A DNA stretch of 64,000 nt. Origin: Sthenelais limicola (taxonomy: Eukaryota > Annelida > Polychaeta > Phyllodocida > Sigalionidae). Location: positions 3,451,357 to 3,515,356 of the forward strand of contig OW804097.1 of the NCBI GenBank assembly GCA_942159475.1, in the 5' to 3' direction. The notes under the pieces were generated by a model that was not told where the DNA came from, made no database searches, and saw only the letters and a program-made list of their open reading frames with translations. Below are positions 31,999 to 43,639 of this stretch, in pieces; within the stretch, counting starts at the first letter, position 1, and every line of letters starts with the position of its first letter. A program made the translations under genes and the position numbers.

Positions 31999-32702
31999 TG
32001 TTACACTGTAGCAAGTAATAACACGGTAGACGCGTTATTATACCTGTTATGAACATGTCAACTTTTATGCCACGGCTATCCAGGTATTAGTACACGACCT
32101 CTGTTCTTGTCACGTTAATTTCCAAGCTAACAAAATGGGGTGTGACGTAACGGATGCCAGTAGGATGGCGGGCGGTGGACCATGACGGAGCCAAAGCTAG
32201 CATGGGTGGGAGGGGGTGTGATTCAGTAGAGTGTGGAAAGCTTCATACGGATAGTGGGGAAATTAAATGAATGAATATCGTATTGCATTCCAATTATCAT
32301 ATTAGTATAGGACTGAAATGTACAAAATGAAAAAAAAATATTTTACAAAAAAAAAAAAAATCAAAATCTGATTTATTATTTTAACTCTTGGCCGATTTTA
32401 GCTGGGTGAGAACACATGAAATAATTACTATAGTAGAGGGAGGGAGAGAGTGAGAGGGAAAAAAGGAAAGAAAGTGAAACCAGCTGGTCGGTCCAAGTAG
32501 GTCATGTGTAGCTACCTAGAAGTGGGTGAGGCTTGGTGGTGGCAAGGGCAAGGTGTTACGTCATGGTCGCGCATGGGTGCACCCATGGTGTTGGTTATAG
32601 GCAATTTTGAGATAACGCGACAGGCGCGCTTTTGAACACAGGTTTCTCGTACCATGAATTATTAACACGATAATCCAAATCAATGTACAAGGATTTTTAA
32701 CA
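31999..32702. mobile_element. ~700-bp insertion inside a family C MITE
   Basis: Interrupts the MITE. Near its ends are ACACTGTAGCAAGTAATAAC and TTATTAACACGATAAT..TTTTTAACAGTGTA, which look like imperfect inverted termini. No coding frame with a known domain. Exact ends uncertain. Confidence 0.5.
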
Positions 32703-32906
32703 GTGTATACATGTTTCCATAACACAAATCCCCTCTTTCCCATCATGCATTTGGTTTTCATAGATTATTTTATACAAGCTGTGATATTGGTGAAACATCC
32801 TTGCATTTTCGACAAAGAATGTTGGAAAATATTTGTATGTCAGATTTTAACAGAATCCATCCAAGCATGTATTTTAATAGACATGCGCAGTGAGACATGC
32901 AAATCC
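32703..32906 (-). mobile_element. Family C MITE, second part (continuation of 31858-31998)
   Basis: ATACATGTTTCCATAACACA, CCCATCATGCATTTGGTTTT and the terminus CATGCAAATCCCCTATTG. Confidence 0.75.
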
Positions 32907-33292
32907 CCTATTGTACATCCCAGCATGTAATAGACATGCGCAGTGAAACATCCCCTATTATATTTATTTTTGTTAAATTATGTTAGAGTTACCTGGAAGA
33001 CCTGGGCAGCAGATGGTATTAAGCCTTTTTCTGGTGCCCACTTTAATAGCAGACATTATTGAAAAGGTTCAACCCACTTAGTTAGTGTTGAGGTGTTGCC
33101 TCTGCAGAGGCAGGTGGTAGAAAGGGACTAGGCCCTGTAGAGCTGTTTGGGTATAGGCTACACCCCAGTTGGGCTAACCCCCAATAGGTGTCAGGGTAGT
33201 AGTCACTGGTCACCTAGTGGTAACCTTCATCACTGTACTGTTTGACTGTTCTCAATAGACATACCTTGTAGCATCTATTATTATATATGTTT
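32907..33292. other. Gene-free stretch
   Basis: No gene recognised. Confidence 0.5.
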
Positions 33293-33893
33293 TTCTGCTC
33301 TGTACAGGTCTGTCGATCCTGTCCAGAGAACATTATAAGTGTTTTATGAGGTATCTGGAGTGAAAATGTGATTTTGAAGCCTTTTTTGAATTGGGTTCTC
33401 CACATACTATTTATACTAAATTATAGCCTGGGAAAGCCCCTGTTGGGAAATAGTAGAGATATGTCATTTCCCACAAGCTACTATGTCACTTCCGGGGGAT
33501 CTGACTACATGTGTAGGAGTGGGAGAGTGAAGAATAGGGGAGGGAGAGGGTGGGGGTATCGGAGAGGGTGAGGGTAGGGAGAGGGTGTAGGAGGGGGAGA
33601 GTGAAGAAAAGGGAGAGGGTGGGGGAATAGGAGAGGAGGAGGGGGAGAGAAAGAAGAGGGGGAGGGAAAAGAGAGAGGGAGGGAAAATAGGGGAGAGAGA
33701 GGATCTAAGGGAAGGGAGAGAGGGGAGGGAGAGAAAGCGGGAAGGAGGAGCATGAGGAAGAGGGGAGGAAGAGGGGGGAATCTGAGAAGGGTTGGGGAGA
33801 GAATATCAGGTATGAGAGACAGAGAATAGGGGGAGGGAAAAGAGGGAGAGGGGGAAGTGTGGAGAGAGGGGAACCATCTAGAGGACGGGTAGT
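33293..33893. repeat. Polypurine element, copy 1 (pair with 54420-54974)
   Basis: A ~220-bp unique head (CTGTACAGGTCTGTCGATCC, then GTGAAAATGTGATTTTGAAG and CATTTCCCACAAGCT) runs into ~360 bp almost purely A/G (33512-33870). The same head and tract occur at 54420-54974. Low-complexity frames here are not genes. Confidence 0.8.
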
Positions 33894-34744
33894 ATATGAG
33901 TGGTTGTGTGTATTTACAATGGCCACTAAGTGGTCATGAAGGTAGTTTTACCTGAGCTACAGTTGGTTGTAGCCGTGCTATGCTTACTCCTTAATGTATG
34001 TATATTTTTATATCCTTTTGAATCAGGTGTGAATAGTATCTATTGCGATGTCATGTTTGACTGAATACATTTATCTGAACTTTAGTAGCCGATCTTTGGA
34101 TTCTGCTGGGGTTGTGGATAGTGATAAATTACTGTTTTGAGTGGATGTAGTCACTTATGTAGCGGATGTAGTAAATTAATTTTAGGATGTAGTAAATTCC
34201 AATAGCTGGCAGTGGTTACCGCATTTCCGCTCATTCACTTACCTCATCAACTAGTTGTTTGTCGTCGATTCCGCGTTCAGTTTGGAACGTGAATAAAGTC
34301 CCGGTCACCCAAAAGTCTTTTCTCCACTGTTTCCGATGGAAATATTAGCCATTTTTAAGTATTTAAGGCCTAGGGCTTGCCATAATATGACGAAGGTAGA
34401 CATCATGCAAGCAATGTTGTGATACAATGGCTGCCTCCCAGTGACAACCAGGCAAAACAGAAACAGAAATCTACTTTGATCAACATTTGAGAGCCTTATA
34501 AACGGGTACTTATCATTATTATTTTATTATGTTGAAGTTGTTTACAATCAAATAGAATAAAGAGTGTTGAATATCAAAAATAAAACTACTTACGTGAGAC
34601 ATTATATTAAATTTTAATGTTCCTAATTGGTATTTCACCAAGGACAACAAAGGGACTTGTGCTAATCTACCCTCACCTGTCCATGGCAGGTAAACAATTA
34701 TTTCTTAACTGCTTCAATGGTCAGAATTTCACACATGTTTCACC
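33894..34744. other. Gene-free stretch
   Basis: No gene and no repeat family assigned. Confidence 0.5.
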
Positions 34745-34890
34745 TGGGCCAGACAGAAATAAAACCAATGCCCAGTGTTGACTGAACACTGTACAAAGGA
34801 TTTCACAATTGGTGGTAATCACAGGCAGGTTAGGTGTTTGTGTCTACCTATTATACTTATATACAACAGATTTATGGGCAGCAATCTTTG

Positions 34891-34931
34891 TGCGATGTCA
34901 ATGTCAATAAAAAATCAAATCAAATCAAATT
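34891..34931 (+). mobile_element. Retroelement 3' end with (ATCAA)n tail
   Basis: GTCAATAAAAAATCAAATCA followed by further ATCAA units, inserted in duplication copy 2. Confidence 0.55.
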
Positions 34932-35370
34932 CAACTACAAATCTCTCTAATGCATAGATTGTAAGGTTCCTTTGTAATGATATCGATTATTTTATTCAGC
35001 AATTTATTTTTGTACATATTAGATCAGATGCGTTTACAAATTTACTAAGTCCATTTAAAAGCATCCAGAATTAAATCTGACAAATTGCAAAAAATACACC
35101 ATTGTTGATGGACCACCGAGTGCATCAGTGATTGCTGTGCTTACATTTTACAGGTGAATCATACAAGCTTTCCCACACCTTGTACATGGATTGTGAAAGC
35201 ATGGATATAACACATGGATATTGACATTGGAACATTCATGAATATACCATGCTGAACACTCTTTCTATAGGAATACAAATACAAATGGGGACTTTTAGAA
35301 GTCCTCTTGCAAAAAGTGCCTCTTTCATATTTATGATGGCGGAATAAATATTGTTATGACGCATCTATAT

Positions 35371-35832
35371 CCTACCTGTGATATCCACTTGTAACTGCCT
35401 ACTTCCTCGCTGTGGATGTATTTAAGAGTTTATGCACACATAGATATCCTACCTGTGATGTACACCTGTAACTGCCTACTTCCTCACTGTGGATGTATTT
35501 AAGAGTTTATGCACACATAGTTATCCTACCTGTGATATCCACTTGTAACTGCCTACTTCCTCACTGTGGATGTATTTAAGAGTTTATGCACACATAGATA
35601 TCCTACCTGTGATATCCACTTGTAACTGCCTACTTCCTCACTGTGGATGTATTTAAGAGTTTATGCACACATAGATATCCTACCTGTGATATCCACTTGT
35701 AACTGCCTACTTCCTCACTGTGGATGTATTTAAGAGTTTATGCACACATAGTTATCCTACCTGTGATGTACACCTGTAACTGCCTACTTCCTCACTGTGG
35801 ATGTATTTAAGAGTTTATGCACACACACAGAG
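35371..35832. repeat. Six-copy tandem array, 77-bp unit
   Basis: Units start CCTACCTGTGATATCCACTT at 35371, 35448, 35525, 35602, 35679 and 35756 and are nearly identical. Absent from duplication copy 1, so probably formed after the duplication. Confidence 0.95.
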
Positions 35833-35894
35833 TTATCCTGTACAAGCTTTGGACCAGACTGTACAACCTGTAGTGTATACTTAACTTTGACTTT

Positions 35895-36256
35895 GTGGTC
35901 TTGGTGACCAGTTACTTAACTTTGGGAACCAGTTATTTGACTTTGGTAACCAGTTATTTGACTTTGGTAACCAATTATTTCACTTTGGAGACCAGTTACT
36001 TGACTTTGGTAACCAGTTATTTGACTTTGGTGACCAATTATTTCACTTTGGAGACCAGTTACTTGACTTTGGTGAACAGTTATTTCACTTTGGTGACCAG
36101 TTATTTGACTTTGGCGACCAATTATTTGACTTTGGCGACCAGTTACTTGACTTTGGCGACCAGTTACTTGACTTTGGTGACCAGTTATTTGACTTTGGTA
36201 ACCAGTTATTTGACTTAGGTAACCAATTATTTGACTTTGGGGACCAGTTACTTAGA
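35895..36256 (+). repeat. 21-bp minisatellite directly upstream of GPCR 2
   Basis: About 17 units of TTGACTTTGGTGACCAGTTA-type sequence ending a few bases before the ATG at 36263. Same unit and position as 24351-24716. Confidence 0.95.
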
Positions 36257-36262
36257 TTCAAA

Positions 36263-37378
36263 ATGATTTGGATTAACACAACTAGGAATACCAGTACCAA
36301 TGAATATGGACATAATGGAACTATAGACAATGTGACTTTTCCATATGGAATCATGCTCAATGAACTAAATACTTCTGTAACTGTGAATGACACAGAGACT
36401 GAAGGACCAAATGGTTTTGACTACTTGCTTATGAACAGAATACTTGCCCCGATACTAACAGCTTTTGGAACTATTGGAAATGTGCTTGTTCTCTTTGTCC
36501 TCAGCAGGAAGAAATTCTCTCATATGAGTGTATCCATTTATATGAGAACACTTGCTGTGGTGGACATACTTATCTTGTGGATAAATGAGACCATCGTAGA
36601 CATTTTTGAGGAGCTGTCAGTTCCTACATTATCAAACGACAACTGGGCCTGCCAGATACATTCATGGCTGCATCTTAGCCTCCCGTGGATAAGTTCCTGG
36701 CTTCTAGTTGCATTGAGTATTGAAAGGTGTATTGCAATATGTGTACCACATAAAGCAAAGATTTGGTGCACCAAGAAAAAGGCTATTATCGTCTCCATGT
36801 CAATGTGTTTGGTTTACTTAATCTCTAACATCCATGCTTTCGTTAAATATAACACCACCGACAAGCCAGGTTCATGTTCCACGAGTTTGGGGCTTTATGG
36901 TTTCATTCTTACAATCTTTGCTATATTGTTTTATTCAGTCATACCAGCCGTGGTGATATTCATTTGTAACTTCATAATTATCTGTGCTATAGTCAGAGCT
37001 TCAAGAAACAGGAATAACATCACAGGAAGGTCACAAGGGTCAAGTGATAGTACCACAATAAGTATTACCATCATGCTCATTGTAAATGGCTTTTTCTTCA
37101 CTATACTCACTCTTCCTGATAATGTTTTTTTCCTCATTATCGACTACAAGTTAATAGACTTTGGAAATTCCACTAAGCCCATTCTTTTTGCCTTATATTA
37201 TGTTGCTGTCTTAAATCATGTCATCAACTTTCTGTTGTACTCCATCAGTGGTTCTCAGTTCAGGGCAGAATTGGTTGCAATGTTTTCATGTTGTAGAAAG
37301 TCATCTACCACTGTATCACATGCCTCAACAAGGAGTCAGGTCAGCCAGATAAGTAGCACTTATGAGTCTAAGCACTGA
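36263..37378 (+). CDS. Class A (rhodopsin-like) GPCR, paralogue 2
   Basis: 371-residue seven-transmembrane receptor, single exon, colinear with the protein at 24718-25848 and differing mostly in the extracellular N-terminus (residues ~33-45), the first extracellular loop (VPTLSNDNWAC), the second loop (TDKPGSCSTS) and the C-tail. Those are ligand-facing or regulatory regions, while the cytoplasmic loop RASRNRNNITGRSQGSSDST is identical. Same altered motifs: ERC for DRY and NFLLY for NPxxY. The frame is intact, so both copies are probably functional. The 5' flank is the shared 21-bp minisatellite. A candidate poly(A) signal lies at 37572. Confidence 0.92.
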   Translation: MIWINTTRNTSTNEYGHNGTIDNVTFPYGIMLNELNTSVTVNDTETEGPNGFDYLLMNRILAPILTAFGTIGNVLVLFVLSRKKFSHMSVSIYMRTLAVVDILILWINETIVDIFEELSVPTLSNDNWACQIHSWLHLSLPWISSWLLVALSIERCIAICVPHKAKIWCTKKKAIIVSMSMCLVYLISNIHAFVKYNTTDKPGSCSTSLGLYGFILTIFAILFYSVIPAVVIFICNFIIICAIVRASRNRNNITGRSQGSSDSTTISITIMLIVNGFFFTILTLPDNVFFLIIDYKLIDFGNSTKPILFALYYVAVLNHVINFLLYSISGSQFRAELVAMFSCCRKSSTTVSHASTRSQVSQISSTYESKH

Positions 37379-37571
37379 TTAGGCCACATAGTTTAGACTG
37401 AAGCTATTGTTTATTATATATGGTAGCAGCGGAGTCTGATAGAGATCTGCATTGTTGGAAAAGTAATTAAGATCGTGATTTGGATTCCTTGGCGACGCAC
37501 AAAAGAAAACTAGATTTGTTATTCATGCCTATTTTCTAACTCTTAAAGATCGGTGATGTTAAATTAAAGCC

Positions 37572-37577
37572 AATAAA
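37572..37577 (+). promoter_or_regulatory. Candidate poly(A) signal for GPCR 2
   Basis: AATAAA about 194 bp after the stop codon, followed by a T-rich run. No equivalent hexamer was noticed close after the first paralogue. Confidence 0.4.
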
Positions 37578-38073
37578 AGATTTTTTTTTAAAAAGTATTT
37601 GCGCATTCTACAACTGGGTATTCACATCTTTGAACTGATGTAGAACTAGTCCTACATCAATGGGACTTATGATGTCATTGTGCGGATAATTCATCAACAA
37701 TCGTCTCTCTTGATTTTTCTGGTAATAATCCACACAAATGAATAATGAAAATATCTACAGAAAGAAGCCAGTGAGACATACAATTGTATCATGGTTTATT
37801 AATGGGAATTAAATGTTTCTGCATATCAATTTCTGTTGATTGTTTACATACTAATTTGTCCAGCCTACTTGCCCACGGCCCTAGCCTACAGAGCTACAAG
37901 TAGGGCCTATGCTTGTGTTGATTGTTGTACTCATATGGAACACTCATCTTGAAAGCAACACATTTCTGAATTAAAACATCAAAAACAAGGAAACTGTTTG
38001 TATCTAACTTCATATTAGGCACATAAACTAAAGATCTTGTGAAGTATGTATATGACTGATTTAACAATCTAAA

Positions 38074-38910
38074 GGTAACCTCTGGGGTAACCTCTGGGGT
38101 ACCTCCGGGGGAACCTCCGGGGGAACCTCTGGGGTACCTCCGGGGGAACCTCCGGGGTAACCTCCGGGGGAACCTCCGGGGTAACCTCTGGGGTAACCTC
38201 CGGGGGAACCTCCGGGGCAACCTCAAGGGGGACCTCCGGGGGAACCTACGGGGGGTAACCTCCGGGGGAACCTACGGGGCGACCTCAAGGGGGACCTCCG
38301 GGGGAACCTCCGGGGGGTAACCTCCGGGGGAACCTCCGGGGGAACCTACGGGGGGTAACCTCCGGGGGAACCTACGGGGAACCTACGGGGTAACCTCCGG
38401 GGGAACCTACGGGGGAACCTACGGGGGGACCTCCGGGGGAACCTATGGGGGAACCTATGGGGGAACCTACGGGGGAACCTACGGGGGAACCTACGGGGGA
38501 ACCTATGGGGGAACCTACGGGGGAACCTACGGGGAACCTACGGGGGAACCTACGGGGGAACCTACAGGGGGAACCTACGGGGGGACCTACAGGGGAACCT
38601 ATGGGGGAACCTATGGGGGAACCTACGGGGGAACCTACAGGGGGAACCTACAGGGGGAACCTACGGGGGAACCTCCGGGGGAACCTACGGGGGGAACCTC
38701 CGGGGGGACCTACAGGGGAACCTACGGGGGAACCTATGGGGGGACCTCCAGGGGAACCTACGGGGGAACCTACAGGGGGAACCTCCGGGGTAACCTCCGG
38801 GGTAACCTCCGGGGTAACCTCCGGGGTAACCTCTGGGGAACCTACGGGGGGACCTCCAGCGGAACCTCTGGCGGAACCTCTGGGGTGCAAGGAGTTACCT
38901 CCGGATGCCA
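38074..38910. repeat. Minisatellite, GGGGGAACCTACG-type units
   Basis: More than 60 irregular units of 12-15 bp (GGGGGAACCTACG, GGGGTAACCTCCG, GGGGGACCTCCAG). Unit lengths vary, and open frames on both strands are by-products. Confidence 0.93.
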
Positions 38911-40129
38911 CCAGGATGCCAAGGATCAGGATGGTTGATATTATTTGTTAATATTATTTATTCATTTAATATTAACATTGTTAATAATGTTAAATATTGT
39001 ATTCATTATTATATGTTTATATTTTATTACATGTTCTCCACTTGATGTTGAAATACCTTTTGATACTTATTAAAATTGTCATGACCTGTGAGGAGCTTGA
39101 TGTATCAATCAGTTGGGAACAAGGTGATCGTAAGAACATAACGAGTGAACGTAAGAAGTATATCTTATGCTACATTGACTTGACTAGACGATAGGACTAT
39201 TTTACACCACATTAATTAATGCATTATGAATTCATGTCAACGTAAGAGGTTTATCTTATGCTATATTAGTTAAACGCTAAGGTTATATTTATAGCGTTAA
39301 CAACCAAACTTGTAGGCTTTAGGATCCCTCTGATCTATTTACCATTTTACTTTATTCTCACTAGACTTGTAAGAGACTCGCATAACTATTGTTCAGAATT
39401 AAGGTAACTGTCGGTAGAGATGGAATATTTGTTTTTTCATGCATTTGTTTTTTAGGCATGTCAACCTATTTGTCAATTTCTGATTCATTTTATTATGAGC
39501 TTATGACACAAATAAAAGATTATCTTATCTTATCTTATCTTAAGGACCCAACCTCAGCTCAAGGATTGATCAGGAATAAAACTGGACTCGCAAATACTTT
39601 ATTCTTCCCGGAGGAGCAATTTAAAACAGAATATTATCCACCCTAGGCCTTTGACATGGACATTAATTCTTTCCTTCACTACCTTTGCTAGAGATATAAT
39701 TGATATTTAGACGGGATGTAACCTATATGATCACAAATATATCATTATAAAATATTGATAGTACCTAAGCCTGGAAGAGATCTAGAGTTGAAAGATGAAA
39801 AGTGCAACACTGGCAAAACATCTCACTGGAAAGAACATAGGCAAGAAGTGCAACACTGCTAATAAACTTATGGTACTTGTTCTACACACAGAATGAAGAA
39901 CTAATTTTCAGGCGGTGATACAGCACTCAGCCTATAGGTTCATGATGTATCACTACGCCTACAAACTTGTTCTTCATTTGTGCAGCGCTCCGAACCTCGT
40001 ACCATAAGAGATTACTAACTGCATCTCTGTCAAACACAGAATTTTACATTTTGTTTCCCATCCATCTTAAAGTTATTTGACCAATATTTTGGAGGATTTT
40101 GTTTAGTTGCTTTTGCTACATCAAAGTCC
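38911..40129. other. Gene-free stretch
   Basis: No gene recognised. Contains the retroelement tail at 39509-39542. Confidence 0.5.
39509..39542 (+). mobile_element. Retroelement 3' end with (CTTAT)n tail
   Basis: ACAAATAAAAGATTATCTTA followed by repeated TCTTA. Confidence 0.6.
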
Positions 40130-40372
40130 ACATTTCTATTTTGGAAACCTTTTTGAAGGTCATCCTATGGAGTACATTTAATTACTTTACTGGTAATTAA
40201 CCCACTGAGAAATATTGCAAACCTTTTTCATAAATATATCAAACAAAATATAGACACACTTCCTCTATGTTTACCATCACTGGAATTGGCTTTATCTAAT
40301 GATTTCAAATATGATAATATCTTAAAATCCATTATTTACAACTTGTGACTCATTTCCCTGGACCCCATCATA
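40130..40372 (-). mobile_element. Family A MITE, partial copy
   Basis: Right half of the element from CATTTCTATTTTGGAAACC to AACTTGTGACTCATTTCCCT. Has the variant AAAATCCATTATTTACAA also seen at the end of the lyase gene. Confidence 0.65.
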
Positions 40373-41892
40373 GAAGGGCAATGGTTGCTAGGCAACGTCT
40401 TTATATACAAGCAGCCCATGGACTCTATACATGTAAGCAATACAAATGGTTAGGTGTAATACTGATATCTAATATATGACAATTCTCTTGTTTGATTTAA
40501 AAGCTGCTATGTACCAAAGATGCCTGAAGCACTGTGAGAATATCCTGACCAACTTACTAAAGGCTGGTATCCACTTTACATAAAGTGCCTCCTGTCAAGG
40601 GGTCGTGTTACTGGGAGCCACATTATGGGACCTGTTCATGTATAGTGGATATCATTGATGCCAAAAATATTGTAATGAATTGTCATCTCATACTTGTCTT
40701 AATTTTTAACTCAAATTTAATGTTGATTCCCGATTACACATATATGCATGTATATAACCATATACGCTCTATCGCAAAATTATATTATTTTGACACATCT
40801 GTGACATAACTATTGGTACACTTGCGATTTGAGTTCTATAGTATGTATGTATTCTTCTAAGTAGATATCTTCTACGCCAATTAATACTTGTTGTAAATCT
40901 TATACCTGGAGATAAATTGTTACCTCTCCTGTATGAATGTACATAAATGTTAACACTCTGTCGCAAAAATGCTCATAGCTCTTAATTCACCTGCGATGTG
41001 AGTACCTCAGTATCGATGTTAAAGTCTATATCTCTTATAGTATGGATACCCTCCACATCAATTAATACTTGTATTAATTCTCTTTTTGGAGACTGATTGT
41101 TACTTCTCCTAAATTCTGAAGGTGCAGCCTGTCTGCTCCATGCATGTGTTTAATATCTTTATGTTTTATGTCGACTATAGCCTGCTATTTGTGGCTATCA
41201 GCGCTGTAACTGTTGTACCTACCGGGTACTCAAAACCACTGTTAAAAACTTATAAATGGAATTTGTCTATAGGCATTCATCGGAAGAAATGATAATAATG
41301 TATCATCAGTGATCGAACGACCTAATTTGTAATTTTCAACACCTTTGCAAATAAAGAATTCTTGAACTTGAACTTGAACTTGAAAAATATCATGTCAATG
41401 CTTTGACAGGAGTTCTACAGGAGCTCTCCCATCAATATCTACCATGTGTATATATTGCAGTGTCAATTTCATTGATGTATGTAAATTTTACCTTTAGCCC
41501 AAGTCACCAAATAAGGCCCATAAACATTGTATTTCCAGACATGCCTCGAATTGATTTAGTGTATTAGCTCTCCCAACAATATCTACCATGTGTAGAGATA
41601 GCAGCTTCAATTTCATTGACATATGTAAATTTGACCTAGTTTGGTTGTTTTGCTTGGTTTTTCCTTCCAGCAATATTGAAGAACAATTATATTGTTTGCA
41701 GAACTGCAGTAACTGCAATGCATTTATCAATGTCTTATAAAAATCTAGGCCTATACTGACCATCGGAAATATTGATTATAAATAATGAGAAATTACAAAC
41801 TTAAAAGTACAAACATCACTGTGTTAAATGAGAGATTCATACAAATTTAATCACAGGTACATCTAAGTTGTTTTACTGACAAATATAAAGGC
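40373..41892. other. Gene-free stretch
   Basis: No gene recognised. Contains the tail at 41348-41384 and two diverged copies of a ~40-bp ATATCTACCATGTGTA-containing block near 41436 and 41578. Confidence 0.5.
41348..41384 (+). mobile_element. Retroelement 3' end with (CTTGAA)n tail
   Basis: CAAATAAAGAATTCTTGAAC followed by two more TTGAAC units. Confidence 0.6.
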
Positions 41893-42241
41893 CAATAGGG
41901 GGTTTGCATGTGCCACTGCACATGTCTGTACAGTGCATCATGGGATGGATTCTGTTGAAATCTGACATGAAATATTGACACGATTTTCATCGAAAATTGC
42001 AAGAATGTCTTCACCAATATCAGAGCTTGTATAAATGATCTCTAAAAACTAAATACATGATGGGAAATATGGAGACGTGTGTCATGAAAACATCTATAAT
42101 ACAGAAATATTGATTTCAGGGCATTGATAAATATTGCATGCTGAACATGGCATGTTTTCAATAGATTTTAGACTGTACCATTAGTCCCATAATTCCATGC
42201 GAATCAAGATTCAAAATGGCGGCTATGCAAGCCCCTTATTG
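41893..42241 (+). mobile_element. Family C MITE, complete copy
   Basis: Termini CAATAGGGGGTTTGCATG and CTATGCAAGCCCCTTATTG, 349 bp. Right end carries AAAATGGCGGCTATGCAA. Best example of the family here. Confidence 0.87.
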
Positions 42242-42673
42242 ACTCCCAAGTCTGTTTCATTAAACATAAGTGCTAATAAATAGTAGAGATTCACTAGATT
42301 TAAATCAATTAAAGGTTTATCTAATTGAATACATCCCGTTTCTTCCGAGTAAATTGGTGAGGATTTGATTTGCCAACAGTGTCACTAACAGGAAGAATGA
42401 CTTAATGGATTAATATCAATCTCTCCCTCCCCCTCCCCCTTCCCCTTCCCCTCCCCCTCCCTCTGTCTCTGCCCTTGAACAAGCTATCAATTATTCCTGA
42501 GTGAATAGCTCTTAATAACTTTACCTACATCATGTTTAAAGTACATTTAATTTTAAAAAATGTTTATATAAAGTCAGAATTCGAAGTGATACATATATCG
42601 GTGAGTTGATATTTCTTTAGCAATGTTTTTATGATACAAGTTAATAAAATGTAGAAATAATCTAATGATTATG

Positions 42674-42795
42674 AATGGCACGACAGAGGTTTTGTAATTG
42701 ATCAAGACGGAGGGTCAAACGACATTACACCTAAAGGGGTGCAGTACGATTTGACCCTCCATCTCAATTGATTACAAACCTTACAGAGTGCCATT
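42674..42795. mobile_element. Foldback, 122 bp
   Basis: AATGGCAC pairs with GTGCCATT; GGTTTTGTAATTGAT pairs with ATTGATTACAAACC; centre ACACCTAAAGGGGTG. Shares its 3' flank with the foldback at 22159-22288. Confidence 0.8.
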
Positions 42796-42935
42796 GGGTA
42801 TATATTACATACTAATTTATCAATTTATTTGTTATATTTACCTTCTTAGTACTGGTTTTCTTGACAAATTATCAGAACAATGTCTGAAAACTTCAAAAGA
42901 TGCAAGGCAGCGCTACACATCAGCTGCTAAATTAA

Positions 42936-43290
42936 ACCATTCAGGACAGAGGCAACGGAACTGATAACAACCTGGTGTCAACCTTTAGTTGCATGTTTAT
43001 TGGGATGTCATGCGATCCACCTTTCACTTCACCGTTATTTGCTTTAAGGTATAAGGTTTGTTGGTGAAATAGTCAATCGCAACTTCCTCCCACATAAACA
43101 CACAAAGTGACTTGTGATAGAACAGACATTGAACAATGTAATACCACATGAATGCTTTGACAAAGTCCACATTACATATAGTGGCTTATATTATGATACA
43201 GGACTGAATCCATCAATATTCTGCTGCTGTTATATGTTCATACAATGGTTACTCATATTATGACTTATAGGACTGGATCCCTCAATATTC
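42936..43290 (+). repeat. Dispersed repeat, copy 1 (pair with 60500-60990)
   Basis: AACCATTCAGGACAGAGGCA through ...TCAATATTCTGCTGCTG matches 60500-60990 nearly base for base, except for a 162-bp insertion present only in the other copy. Confidence 0.85.
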
Positions 43291-43639
43291 TGCCAGAGTG
43301 ACCACTGCCACCCTGACCAATCCCTTTGTGTAATGACCAGGTCACGTGGTTTATCTCCCCTCCCCTCTCCCTCCTAATCAATACCCCCTCCCCTGACCCT
43401 TGCGGTCAGTCCCTTCCCTCCCTTCCCACGTGATCAACCTTGAGATAACGGTCAGACCTGGACATCACTTGTACCTTTGGACTTGAGTGATAAGCGATCC
43501 ATGAGTGTTTTGGCGGTAAGAAAGTTAGATTAGCCTTCTCGTCAGTAGGGAGCGTGACAGATGTATGTCTGAATGAGACTAATAATAAAACACAAAAATC
43601 TGACAACTTTTTCTTCAGATTTTACAATGGAATTTCTTC

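Larger units (their letters stand above)
34745..37378 (+). repeat. Segmental duplication, copy 2 (with 21771-25848)
   Basis: Same order of blocks as copy 1, ending in the second GPCR. Copy 2 lacks both family B MITEs of copy 1 and instead has a retroelement tail (34891-34931) and a 77-bp tandem array (35371-35832). Confidence 0.75.

Noticed and set aside
33505..33926. Pro/Ser-rich minus-strand frames in the polypurine tract (also 54548-55006)
   Set aside because: Composition follows from A/G-only DNA.
35371..36256. CRISPR-like regular repeats
   Set aside because: Units are head-to-tail without unique spacers, and the DNA is eukaryotic.
38445..38951. 168-codon GEPTGEPT-like frame
   Set aside because: By-product of the G-rich minisatellite; an opposite-strand frame is equally open.
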